Shown piece by piece: positions 1-7,063 of a stretch of DNA of 7,605 nucleotides. How positions within the stretch are numbered: position 1 is the stretch's first letter; the number at the start of each line of letters is the position of its first letter. The position numbers and the translations under genes are program-made. Under the pieces are notes generated by a model that was not told the DNA's origin, ran no database searches, and worked only from the letters and a program-made list of their open reading frames with translations. Source of the stretch: Nitrospirota bacterium (GTDB lineage Bacteria > Nitrospirota > Thermodesulfovibrionia > Thermodesulfovibrionales > Magnetobacteriaceae); contig JADFXO010000186.1 in the NCBI GenBank assembly GCA_015233485.1, forward strand, positions 1 to 7,605. The letters are read 5' to 3'.

Positions 1-130
1 CCTGCAGTATTGCAAATATCAGTTCCTGTTTCCTCATGCTTGAGGCACCCTCGACATTCAGCTCTTCGGCGACAACCGTTAATTCCTCAATATTACCTTC
101 CTGTAACTCGGCTATTGCGATATTGCTCAT
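1..130 (-). CDS. rho: Transcription termination factor Rho, N-terminal fragment (gene runs off the left edge)
   Basis: The minus strand reads 43 complete codons from an ATG at 130-128 to the window edge without a stop. The peptide starts MSNIAIAEL and ends with ASSMRKQELIFAILQ. That ending matches the conserved 'L..MRKQ(D/E)(L/I)IFAIL' signature of the Rho N-terminal domain, a small helical module that precedes the RNA-binding cold-shock-like domain. Rho is a hexameric, ATP-driven RNA helicase that ends transcription of untranslated RNA in the cytoplasm. Only the first tenth or so of the protein is visible, so the RNA-binding and ATPase domains cannot be checked. The start is supported by AAGGAG seven bases upstream of the ATG. 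The gene is divergent from the polysaccharide operon, so the neighbourhood gives no functional link. Identification rests on one short but distinctive motif and the conventional position of that motif near the N-terminus. Confidence 0.85.
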   Translation of the reverse strand, partial: MSNIAIAELQEGNIEELTVVAEELNVEGASSMRKQELIFAILQ

Positions 131-137
131 TGGCGGA

Positions 138-143
138 CTCCTT
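138..143 (-). promoter_or_regulatory. Ribosome binding site of rho
   Basis: On the minus strand AAGGAG lies seven bases before the ATG at 130-128, preceded by an A-run. This near-consensus Shine-Dalgarno fixes the rho start and contrasts with the weak sites of the plus-strand operon. Confidence 0.75.
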
Positions 144-401
144 TTTTCTTGCAGTTATAATTTTTTCCCCTGCAGTGTTAGAGATTAATATTTATTGTCT
201 TAAAGCAGTCTGATCGTATACCCACTACCATGCGCGCTAATTAAACTGCCCATTATCGGCACGGCTTGTTCTGATTCTCAGGCAATGCCTTATTGTTGTG
301 TCCCTGATTTATTGGGTTTATTGTGTTTGGCATCTTTTTATCTTAACTACTCTCAAATACTCTTAACCACCGGGGGCATCCCTGACAAACCACGCAATGA
401 C

Positions 402-446
402 CAGCGCCCCCTCTGCGGACAGCGCCCCTCTTCAGGACAGCGCCCT
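402..446. repeat. 18-bp imperfect tandem repeat, two and a half copies
   Basis: CAGCGCCCC occurs at 402-410 and 420-428, and CAGCGCCCT at 438-446, with an exact 18-base period. The full first and second units agree at 13 of 18 positions, and the third is only the 9-base head. The period is a multiple of three, so every frame keeps its phase across the copies. One plus-strand frame reads repeated QRP, and one minus-strand frame reads repeated GAL. There are no uniform spacers and too few copies for a CRISPR. It may be a remnant of a dispersed repeat or a small tandem duplication. Confidence 0.6.
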
Positions 447-567
447 TGCTATGATTATTTACTCAAGCCGTCAGCGAATGCTACCACCCAAAGCTTACGC
501 ACACACTGACATGCACGGTTACGCTGAACTGCACCGGCTTACGCCAGGCACACGCACTCATACATCT

Positions 568-596
568 AACATACACAAAAAAAAATTATTTGTCAA
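568..596 (-). promoter_or_regulatory. Candidate sigma70-type promoter reading toward rho
   Basis: On the minus strand a perfect -35 hexamer TTGACA (596-591) is followed after exactly 17 bases by TATGTT (573-568), which matches four of six positions of the -10 consensus. The spacer contains a run of nine T. It is the best housekeeping-type promoter I could find in the gap. Transcription would start near 561 and give rho an untranslated leader of roughly 430 nt. Long rho leaders that take part in Rho autoregulation are known in other bacteria. Whether this promoter serves rho or a small RNA in between is inference. Confidence 0.45.
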
Positions 597-856
597 TATT
601 ATTTTTAGCATGTATGCCTATGTGCCGCTGTTTTCCATGTCAGAGATTACGGCATACACGTGCGCTTTACTCGTTCATTGAGAATTGCTGAGGCCATCGG
701 GCGCGCAATTGACAATAAGTCCCCGATTATGTTACCGTTTTGGATGGATATTTATTGTCGGCCTTCTACGTGCGGGATTTGGGGGGCTATGGGGCGCTGC
801 CCGGTCTGTGTGGATTTATTAATTTACTTTATGTATGGTAGCCGGCCATAGCGACA

Positions 857-1687
857 GTGCTTTTAAATAGGCTGATATCGTTGAAGATTGTGGCTTTTCG
901 CTTTTTCGGGGAAGTTATAAGCAACCGGTATATGCTCAAATGCCTCGTGATTCGTGATCTGAAGAGCCGCTACACTGGCTCATTCCTCGGAATCTTCTGG
1001 GCGGTCATACACCCAGTTTTCACTGTTATTACCTATACGTTTATTTTTTCATTCGTACTGAAGGCAAAGCTTGGGCCTGAGGCTGGAACCAAAAGTTTCC
1101 TGTTATGGCTGCTGTGTGGACTAGCGCCGTGGTTATATTTCTCGGAGACAGTGCAGCGCAATGTGCAAATCCTCATCGAAAACAAGATGCTCATAACAAA
1201 AAGCCTTTTCCCTTCAGAACTTCTTCCCCTCAGCGTACTGCTTTCAAATATGGTTAACCACGCAATAATGTTCGGTATCATTGGTGTGGCCTCCGTGATA
1301 ATCACTAAAAAACTCACAATTCTCATATTCTATCTGCCGGTGTATATCTTCCTGTTGAGCCTGCTTATTATGGGTATCAGTTGGATGGTCTCAAGCATGA
1401 ACATATTTCTTAGAGACATCGGGCAAGTCTTAAACGTACTAATCGGGATGTGGTTTTTTTATACCCCTATCGTGTATCAACCGGCGGCGGTGCCGGAAAG
1501 TCTGCGAATTCTGCTGAAACTCAACCCCATGTACTATGTTGTCGAGGGATATCGGTTGTCCCTATTGGGTATTGAGCAAAGCCACTGGAAGGGTATGCTG
1601 TTATTATTTATACTGGGAGTGGTGTCGACTGTCGTCGGAGGATTTATATTTAAACGCCTGAAACCTGATTTCGCGGAGATGCTTTAA
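857..1687 (+). CDS. wzm: O-antigen/polysaccharide ABC exporter, permease subunit (Wzm/TagG family)
   Basis: This is the integral membrane half of an ABC exporter that moves lipid-linked polysaccharide from the cytoplasmic to the periplasmic face of the inner membrane, as a dimer with two copies of the ATPase encoded next. The 276-residue product has the normal length for the family. Typical landmarks are RDLKSRYTGSFLGIFWAV near residues 33-50, GLAPWLYFSETV (88-99), NIFLRDIGQV (182-191), WFFYTPIVY (199-207), LNPMYYVVEGYRLSLLG (222-238) and the end FKRLKPDFAEML. About six hydrophobic segments lie near 44-69, 81-96, 125-149, 154-178, 191-207 and 246-265. The start is uncertain. The outermost GTG (857) has no Shine-Dalgarno. 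An in-frame TTG at 881, nine bases after AGG, leaves an N-terminus of family-like length and may be the true start. wzt follows after 18 bases. Family assignment is secure; the exported glycan is unknown. Confidence 0.92.
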   Translation: MLLNRLISLKIVAFRFFGEVISNRYMLKCLVIRDLKSRYTGSFLGIFWAVIHPVFTVITYTFIFSFVLKAKLGPEAGTKSFLLWLLCGLAPWLYFSETVQRNVQILIENKMLITKSLFPSELLPLSVLLSNMVNHAIMFGIIGVASVIITKKLTILIFYLPVYIFLLSLLIMGISWMVSSMNIFLRDIGQVLNVLIGMWFFYTPIVYQPAAVPESLRILLKLNPMYYVVEGYRLSLLGIEQSHWKGMLLLFILGVVSTVVGGFIFKRLKPDFAEML

Positions 1688-1705
1688 GTTCCTGACTAAT
1701 ATATT

Positions 1706-3097
1706 ATGGACACGACTATTTCGCTTAAAGGCGCGGGCAAGAAGTATAGAATATTCACACGCCCGACGGACAGACTAAAAGAGCTGTTAAATCCCAAGGG
1801 TAAAAAGTACCACCACGACTTCTGGGCACTTCGCAATATAACCTTTGATGTTCCCATGGGTGAGGCGATAGGGCTTTTGGGACGCAACGGCTCGGGCAAA
1901 AGCACGCTCTTGCAGCTCATATGCGGAATCCTGCGTTTGACAGAAGGGACAATTGAGACAAGGGGGCGCATCTCGGCCTTGCTTGAGCTTGGCGCCGGCT
2001 TTAATCCCGACTTCACCGGCCGCGCAAATGTCCTTATGAACGGCGCCATCATGGGTTATACGATGGAAGAGATGGAGGATAAAATGCAGTCCATCATAGA
2101 ATACGCCGACATAGGGGACTTCATTGATCAGCAAATGAAGATATATTCGACCGGAATGTACGTCAGGCTTGCCTTTGCCTGTGCCGTTAACGTAAAGCCG
2201 GAGATACTTATCGTTGATGAGGCGCTGTCCGTAGGAGATATATTTTTCCAGCAGAAGAGTTTTAATACTATCAGAGAAATTATTCAAAGCGGCACAACCT
2301 GCATCTTTGTCTCACACGATATGGAGGCGCTAAGAAGCCTCTGCGACAGGGCAATCCTGCTTGAAAACGGGGAAATCACCTATATCGGCTCCCCAATCGA
2401 GGCAATAAATATTTATTCCCATACTGTAAAGAAGGCCTCAGTTTTTATCCCCCCCGCGGTTTATCATGCCCCGCTTCAACTGCCGGAGTCATCAGATTCA
2501 CACGATGGAATCAATGACCTGATGTCTCCCGAGGACATCCTCGCGCACAATATCCTGACTGAAAACACCAGGAGCTACGGCACAGGGGCAATGACTATCC
2601 TCGGCGTGAGGGTGCTAAACAAGGACGGATACGATACGTTTCACGCGGAAATGATGGAGACACTCTCGTTTTACGCACTCATACAGGCCAACGAACATAT
2701 TTATGACACCATTGTGATTGTCAGCTTGTTTGACCGCATCGGGACGTTCGTCTTTGGCGGCGGCAACAAAGAAGTACGGGATGTGATTCCTGATATGTCC
2801 CCCGGACAGCGCCTGGTTGTGAAAATAGACATAACGTTCAGCGTCAAGGCTGAGGAGTTTCTGTTTGGACTAGCCGCCAAAGGGGCAGTATATAAGGGTT
2901 CTGAGGCAATCAACAGCCACGATAGAATCGACATGCTCGGGCCTATTGTTGTCACATACAGCAAACCGGCGAGCCAGATACCGTTTCACGGCATCGCGAG
3001 GTTACCCTTTGAAGTAAAACACTTTTTAATCAACGGCGCTGCTTCTGCTAACGGCCAGAATAACGACAACAATTTATCTGCCCACAATATCCCGTAA
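1706..3097 (+). CDS. wzt: O-antigen/polysaccharide ABC exporter, ATP-binding subunit with C-terminal glycan-recognition domain (Wzt)
   Basis: This is the ATPase that drives polysaccharide export through Wzm on the cytoplasmic side of the inner membrane. The nucleotide-binding domain spans about residues 1-240. It has Walker A GRNGSGKST (59-67), the Q-loop stretch LELGAGFNPDFTGRANV (93-109), the signature loop YSTGMYVRLAFA (147-158), Walker B ILIVDE (167-172, catalytic E172) and the switch histidine in SHD (H204). A variable linker (about 245-285) leads to a second domain, about 288-420, starting YGTGAMTILGVRV. It resembles the Wzt C-terminal beta-sandwich that in E. coli O8/O9a reads the modified non-reducing end of the finished O-chain. 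The last 40 residues are Asn/Ala-rich and look unstructured. At 463 residues it fits two-domain Wzt proteins rather than short TagH/KpsT types. The ATG has no Shine-Dalgarno and a stop lies three codons upstream in frame, so no other start is available; translation probably depends on wzm. Confidence 0.93.
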   Translation: MDTTISLKGAGKKYRIFTRPTDRLKELLNPKGKKYHHDFWALRNITFDVPMGEAIGLLGRNGSGKSTLLQLICGILRLTEGTIETRGRISALLELGAGFNPDFTGRANVLMNGAIMGYTMEEMEDKMQSIIEYADIGDFIDQQMKIYSTGMYVRLAFACAVNVKPEILIVDEALSVGDIFFQQKSFNTIREIIQSGTTCIFVSHDMEALRSLCDRAILLENGEITYIGSPIEAINIYSHTVKKASVFIPPAVYHAPLQLPESSDSHDGINDLMSPEDILAHNILTENTRSYGTGAMTILGVRVLNKDGYDTFHAEMMETLSFYALIQANEHIYDTIVIVSLFDRIGTFVFGGGNKEVRDVIPDMSPGQRLVVKIDITFSVKAEEFLFGLAAKGAVYKGSEAINSHDRIDMLGPIVVTYSKPASQIPFHGIARLPFEVKHFLINGAASANGQNNDNNLSAHNIP

Positions 3098-3106
3098 CGG
3101 TGCCGC

Positions 3107-6100
3107 TTGAATCCCGACACTGCCCTCAATTTTGACAATCCTCATCACATACTATGGATACGTACCGATTCCATTGGCGACAACGTCCTGGCCTCCTCTA
3201 TGTTGGGCGCTGTTCACGGCAAATTTAAAACGGCCAGAATTACCGTCCTCTGCCAGGCCCACATTGCTGAACTCTATGCCCCCTGCCCTTTTGTCGATAA
3301 CGTGATCGCATTTAACAAGACACTTGCCTACACGGACACCCATTACAGGGAGGTCATTATAAGGCGCATACAAGCCCTCAACGTGGATATCGCAATGAAT
3401 TCAGTCTACTCACGAGAGCTTATCGGGGATATATTCGCAACCAGAAGCGGCGCTAAAGTTAGGGTGGGTTTCCTTGGAGACCTGTGTAATATCAGCGAGG
3501 TACACAGAAGCTCAAATAATTGTTATTATACCGCGCTCTTGCCGTCAATGTACAAACATGGAACAGCCGAAATAGCCGAAATAGATAGACATGCGGATTT
3601 CCTGAGGTATTTCGGCATTGAGCCAGGGGGAATGCTCCATCCCGCCGTGTGGACAACTCCGGAGGATGAAAGGTTTGCCGATGAGTTTTTTGAACACCAT
3701 GAACTTCATAGCGAACAAACCTTGGTCGCCGCGCCGGGCTCCCAAAACGACTACAAGATATATCCATTATTCAGCGAGGTATTAAAGGAGTTTACAAATT
3801 TTAAATTAATAATACTGGGCGGCATGGATACTGTAGATGTCTCAGCCCAAATATTCGGGGAATTTAAGGGCACATGCCACAACCTGACAGGCAAGACGAC
3901 ACTTCGCCAGACGGCCGCGATAATCCGTCGCAGCCGCCACCTCCTGTCCTCTGACTCGGCGGCCGCCCATATAGCCACAGCCGTGGGAACACAAAACGTG
4001 GTAGTCCTTGGCGGAGGGCATTTCGGGCGGTTTTTCCCATACTCGAAACTTACGACCGCAGTATGTCTGCCGCTTGAGTGCTATGGATGCGGCTGGAGAT
4101 GCCGGTTTGAAGAGAAATTTTGTATAACGGCCATTGACCCTGCACTAATTGCAAGGGCAATGGAGTCATCACTTAAAATGCCGCCTGATAAGCCACAAAT
4201 AACTGCGCAGGGCAGCTCGCTTTGGCAGAGGCCGCTGCCGCAATGGCGCCCCGCGGAGGAGTTCATAAACACTGAGCTTATCAATATACGAACATATAAC
4301 GAAATTCCTGCGCCGGGAGGCAGGATAATATCGCCGGTTACTGCATGCTGCGAAGCCCCGAAAGAAGAGAATACGGCGGTAAGCGCCATAGTTGAAAAAT
4401 TAAAGACTGCCTCGTCGCAGCAGGAGGCACTTTCTCTTTATGAGTTATACCTCGAAATTGTTCCATATGATCTTAACGCGGCACAAACAGCCGACGCTCT
4501 GAGGCTTGAAATAAGACGGCAGCAGCTTCCAAAGATAACCATCGTAACTCCTTCATTGAATCAGGGGGCATACCTTGAGGAGTGTATCTTATCTGTTATT
4601 ACACAGGGCTATCCGAATCTTGAGTATATAATAATGGACGGCGGCAGTTCAGACAACTCCATTGAGATAATCAAAAAATATGAAAGGCAGATAACATACT
4701 CAAAAAGCGCCCCTGACGCCGGGCAATACGCGGCAATAGACGAGGGCCTCAGACGCGCCACAGGGCAAATAATGGGCTGGTTAAACTCCGACGACAAGCT
4801 CCACGCGGGCGCGCTTTGGATTGTGTCGATGGTGTTTAGCGCATTTAGCGAAGTTCAGTGGGTTATGGGACGCCCAACCGTATGGGACGAAAGTGGCTTA
4901 CTCACAACAGCCCTCACGCCATTGCCTCTATGGTCAGGGAAAATGTACCTTGAAGGGCGCATAGGCCCGCCACACATACAGCAGGAATCCACATTCTGGC
5001 GAAGGCGGCTATGGGAGGAGGCGGGTGGATACCTTGACACAACCCTAAGATATGCCGGGGACATGGAGCTATGGGCGCGGTTTTTCAGGATTGCGACGCT
5101 TTACAGTGTGGATGCCCTCATAGGCGGAATCAGGAATCATCCTGAGCAAAAAACCGCCAAACCCGCCTCAGACGGCAGCGGTTACTACGACTATGGAGAC
5201 TATAACTCAGAGGCAGGCATTGTTGTCGCCCGCGAGGCGGCGCTTTATAATGAATCACCGCGGCCCCTCTTCCCGCCCCACAGACCTGTCAGCCCCGGGG
5301 ATGCCGCTATAAGATTACATGATTCTATTCGGCCGGAGAACTTCTCGTGTTTTACATATTCAAAGCAATACCACCTCGCATATTTTAATAACGCTCTGCT
5401 TGATACGGCAGACGCCTCAATCGACAGCTACCGGTACAACCTCACGGCCGCCTTCGCGGCCTCCAATTTACCGCGGAGCAGCAAGATTCTCTTCGCAGGC
5501 GGAGGAGTCTGCCTTGACGGCCTCGTTGAGTTAACCGGCGGATATGAAATTTGGGTGATGGGACACAATCCCAACACGCCGGCCACACACGGCGTTGTCT
5601 ATGTCGAACAATCCCCAGCGGCGCTGCCGATTAACTACTTTGACCTCGTGGCTGCTGCGCAACCAAGCGAAGAGGTGTGTAATGAGATAGAACAGTTGAT
5701 AAAAACAGGGGCATTTGCGCTTTTTTTCTTTGACGCGGAGGTAACTACGGGTGCTGTCAATGTGTCCGCCGTCTTGCCATATGTCTTTGCAAAACCCCAC
5801 GCGGCCCATCCATACATAGATACTTCGTGCCTGCGGCTTGACCCGGGGGCATTATATTTCAATGGTGAATACGGCACGCAGATGCTCTCATATAACGTGC
5901 TATGGAAAAAAACACAAGAAAACCCTGAACAATCCGGCGAGACTGACATGGCCATCCATTCACAGGTTAAATTGATTACTGTGGCCGCCATAGCAAACCA
6001 CTCACCAGAGTTCATCAGAGAGACCCTCGCAGATTTGGCAAGTCAAACAATAGGAGGCTCAATAGAGCTTATTATCGTTGACACAGCCGCGGCTGTCAAT

Positions 6101-7003
6101 AATCAGGACGCATTCATAAAAGAGGTTCAAAAAATCGTCAACAATACCGTTTTAATATGCGCACCTGAGGGAAGTTCCACCGCGGAAATGTGGAATATGG
6201 CGCTAAAGGCGTCAAGCGGAGAGTTCATAACGCATCTGCCAAAAAACAGCCGGCTTGGCAGCGACGCACTTGAGGTCATGGCTGCCGCCCTCAGTACAAA
6301 TCCAGAGGCAGCCCTTGTCTATGGGGATACATATCTGACACACGGGACGCGCGAGAGTTTTGACTTTCACTACTGCTGCGGTGCTCTTCAAATCCCTGAC
6401 AGCACGTACGAAAGACTGCTCGTTGACTCAAATCTTGGCCCGCACCCCATGTGGCGGAGGGCAGTACACGTGAAGCTCGGATATATTGACGATAGAATTG
6501 AACAAGGGTGTGAACGCAGCCTATGGCTAAAGATAGCAGAGCGCTATAAAATCTTACACATCCCGGCCTTTACCGGCCTTATGATGCAAAGCACCGGCTC
6601 TCTACAGAAGCTCGAAGGGATTCACGCCAAATTCCAAAGGAGATACTGCGAGGGACTCAGGCAAACGCTTGCCTCCAACCCCCATGTCCCTGTCTATATA
6701 TGGGGCGCCGGGGCCGGCGGGCATGAGACATACGGCATACTGCAAGCAATGAACACCGCCGCGGCAGGCTTTATAGACGGCAATCCCGTGAAATGGCATA
6801 CGAAAACCAAAGGCCTTGACATCATTGCGCCTGAAGAAATTAAAGAAAAAATCGAAGCGGGAATCCGCCCGTTTATTATAATATCATCCATGTATGATTC
6901 CGAGATAAGACCGGTATTGGAGGGCTGGGGATATGTCAGCAGGGAAAATTACTGGACTAATATATTTCGATTCAAATACGCCGGATTTTGTAAATCTGAT
7001 TAA
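3107..7003 (+). CDS. Giant multidomain glycosyltransferase: GT9 - linker - GT2 - methyltransferase-like - GT2-like (degenerate) - Rossmann
   Basis: This 1298-residue cytoplasmic protein probably builds the glycan exported by Wzm/Wzt. Residues 13-350 form a GT9 (heptosyltransferase-like) domain. ILWIRTDSIGD holds the expected catalytic Asp (D25), APGSQNDYKIYP the donor-site Lys (K217) and SSDSAAAHIA the Asp (D283). A Cys-rich segment follows (C320, C325, C328, C332, C339). A helical, TPR-like stretch occupies about 425-473. Residues 475-715 are an intact GT2 domain: IVTPSLNQGAYLEECI, VITQGYPNLEYIIMDGGSSD, DxD-type WLNSDD (558-563) and GDMELWARFF. Residues 770-935 resemble a worn methyltransferase (KILFAGGG, then YFDLVAA). 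Residues 954-1165 are GT2-like, but LPKNSRL (1044-1050) replaces the usual LDADD. Residues 1194-1285 hold a Rossmann-like fold (VYIWGAGAGG, GFIDGNPVKW). The TTG start is forced: the frame closes upstream at the wzt stop and the GT9 motif begins at residue 15. No good Shine-Dalgarno is seen. Sugars and linkages are unknown. Confidence 0.88.
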   Translation: MNPDTALNFDNPHHILWIRTDSIGDNVLASSMLGAVHGKFKTARITVLCQAHIAELYAPCPFVDNVIAFNKTLAYTDTHYREVIIRRIQALNVDIAMNSVYSRELIGDIFATRSGAKVRVGFLGDLCNISEVHRSSNNCYYTALLPSMYKHGTAEIAEIDRHADFLRYFGIEPGGMLHPAVWTTPEDERFADEFFEHHELHSEQTLVAAPGSQNDYKIYPLFSEVLKEFTNFKLIILGGMDTVDVSAQIFGEFKGTCHNLTGKTTLRQTAAIIRRSRHLLSSDSAAAHIATAVGTQNVVVLGGGHFGRFFPYSKLTTAVCLPLECYGCGWRCRFEEKFCITAIDPALIARAMESSLKMPPDKPQITAQGSSLWQRPLPQWRPAEEFINTELINIRTYNEIPAPGGRIISPVTACCEAPKEENTAVSAIVEKLKTASSQQEALSLYELYLEIVPYDLNAAQTADALRLEIRRQQLPKITIVTPSLNQGAYLEECILSVITQGYPNLEYIIMDGGSSDNSIEIIKKYERQITYSKSAPDAGQYAAIDEGLRRATGQIMGWLNSDDKLHAGALWIVSMVFSAFSEVQWVMGRPTVWDESGLLTTALTPLPLWSGKMYLEGRIGPPHIQQESTFWRRRLWEEAGGYLDTTLRYAGDMELWARFFRIATLYSVDALIGGIRNHPEQKTAKPASDGSGYYDYGDYNSEAGIVVAREAALYNESPRPLFPPHRPVSPGDAAIRLHDSIRPENFSCFTYSKQYHLAYFNNALLDTADASIDSYRYNLTAAFAASNLPRSSKILFAGGGVCLDGLVELTGGYEIWVMGHNPNTPATHGVVYVEQSPAALPINYFDLVAAAQPSEEVCNEIEQLIKTGAFALFFFDAEVTTGAVNVSAVLPYVFAKPHAAHPYIDTSCLRLDPGALYFNGEYGTQMLSYNVLWKKTQENPEQSGETDMAIHSQVKLITVAAIANHSPEFIRETLADLASQTIGGSIELIIVDTAAAVNNQDAFIKEVQKIVNNTVLICAPEGSSTAEMWNMALKASSGEFITHLPKNSRLGSDALEVMAAALSTNPEAALVYGDTYLTHGTRESFDFHYCCGALQIPDSTYERLLVDSNLGPHPMWRRAVHVKLGYIDDRIEQGCERSLWLKIAERYKILHIPAFTGLMMQSTGSLQKLEGIHAKFQRRYCEGLRQTLASNPHVPVYIWGAGAGGHETYGILQAMNTAAAGFIDGNPVKWHTKTKGLDIIAPEEIKEKIEAGIRPFIIISSMYDSEIRPVLEGWGYVSRENYWTNIFRFKYAGFCKSD

Positions 7004-7051
7004 CGGGAAATTATGGCCGTAAGCGCCACAGATATTGGATGTTCGTCGTTT

Positions 7052-7056
7052 GGAGG
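7052..7056 (+). promoter_or_regulatory. Ribosome binding site that decides the start of the last gene
   Basis: GGAGG lies seven bases before an in-frame TTG at 7064. The competing ATG at 7013 has only a weak GGGAAA in front of it. The strong spacing-correct site, and the fact that the protein from TTG begins directly with the His-containing first helix, favour TTG. Confidence 0.6.
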
Positions 7057-7063
7057 CTGCAAT

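Larger units (their letters stand above)
131..856. other. Long divergent intergenic region without a convincing gene
   Basis: About 725 bases separate rho (left, minus strand) from wzm (right, plus strand). Open frames here are short (under 100 codons), lack Shine-Dalgarno sequences and have unconvincing composition, with many Cys, His, Tyr and Thr and no recognisable motif. Visible contents are the rho ribosome binding site, a 12-base direct repeat ATATTTATTGTC at 188-199 and 748-759, an 18-bp imperfect tandem repeat (402-446), a C-rich and G-poor tract (about 491-576), an A9 run (577-585) inside an AT-rich core to about 610, and a leftward promoter candidate (568-596). I found no strong plus-strand promoter for wzm. 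The best candidate has -10 TATGGT at 834-839 but only a poor -35. I saw no tRNA or rRNA gene. Confidence 0.6.

Noticed and set aside
402..446. CRISPR array
   Set aside because: The repeat is contiguous with an 18-base period and fewer than three copies, with no unique spacers and no cas gene in the window.
285..681. Two overlapping plus-strand open frames of 74 and 94 codons in the gap
   Set aside because: No Shine-Dalgarno, no family motif, erratic composition, and they overlap each other in different frames over the tandem repeat.
709..738. Plus-strand promoter with perfect TTGACA at 709-714
   Set aside because: At 16-18 bases downstream there is no acceptable -10 (GTTACC, TTACCG, TACCGT). 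TATGTT occurs only 13 bases away, too close for normal sigma70 spacing.
188..759. 12-base direct repeat ATATTTATTGTC (188-199 and 748-759) as attachment sites of a mobile element
   Set aside because: No integrase, transposase or other mobile gene lies between them. The AT-rich word could recur by chance.
835..846. ops/JUMPstart element (GGCGGTAGC-type) upstream of wzm
   Set aside because: Only GGTAGC plus scattered bases match (about 7 of 12), which is too weak, and the RfaH system is not expected outside some proteobacteria.
660..851. A 63-codon open frame with a GTG start just before wzm
   Set aside because: No ribosome binding site, Cys/Trp-rich composition without a recognisable pattern, and no family resemblance. 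A degraded gene remnant cannot be excluded, but nothing supports it.
3107..7003. The giant glycosyltransferase as an artefact of merged neighbouring genes
   Set aside because: One uninterrupted frame of 1298 codons with credible domain linkers and consistent codon use argues for a genuine fusion.
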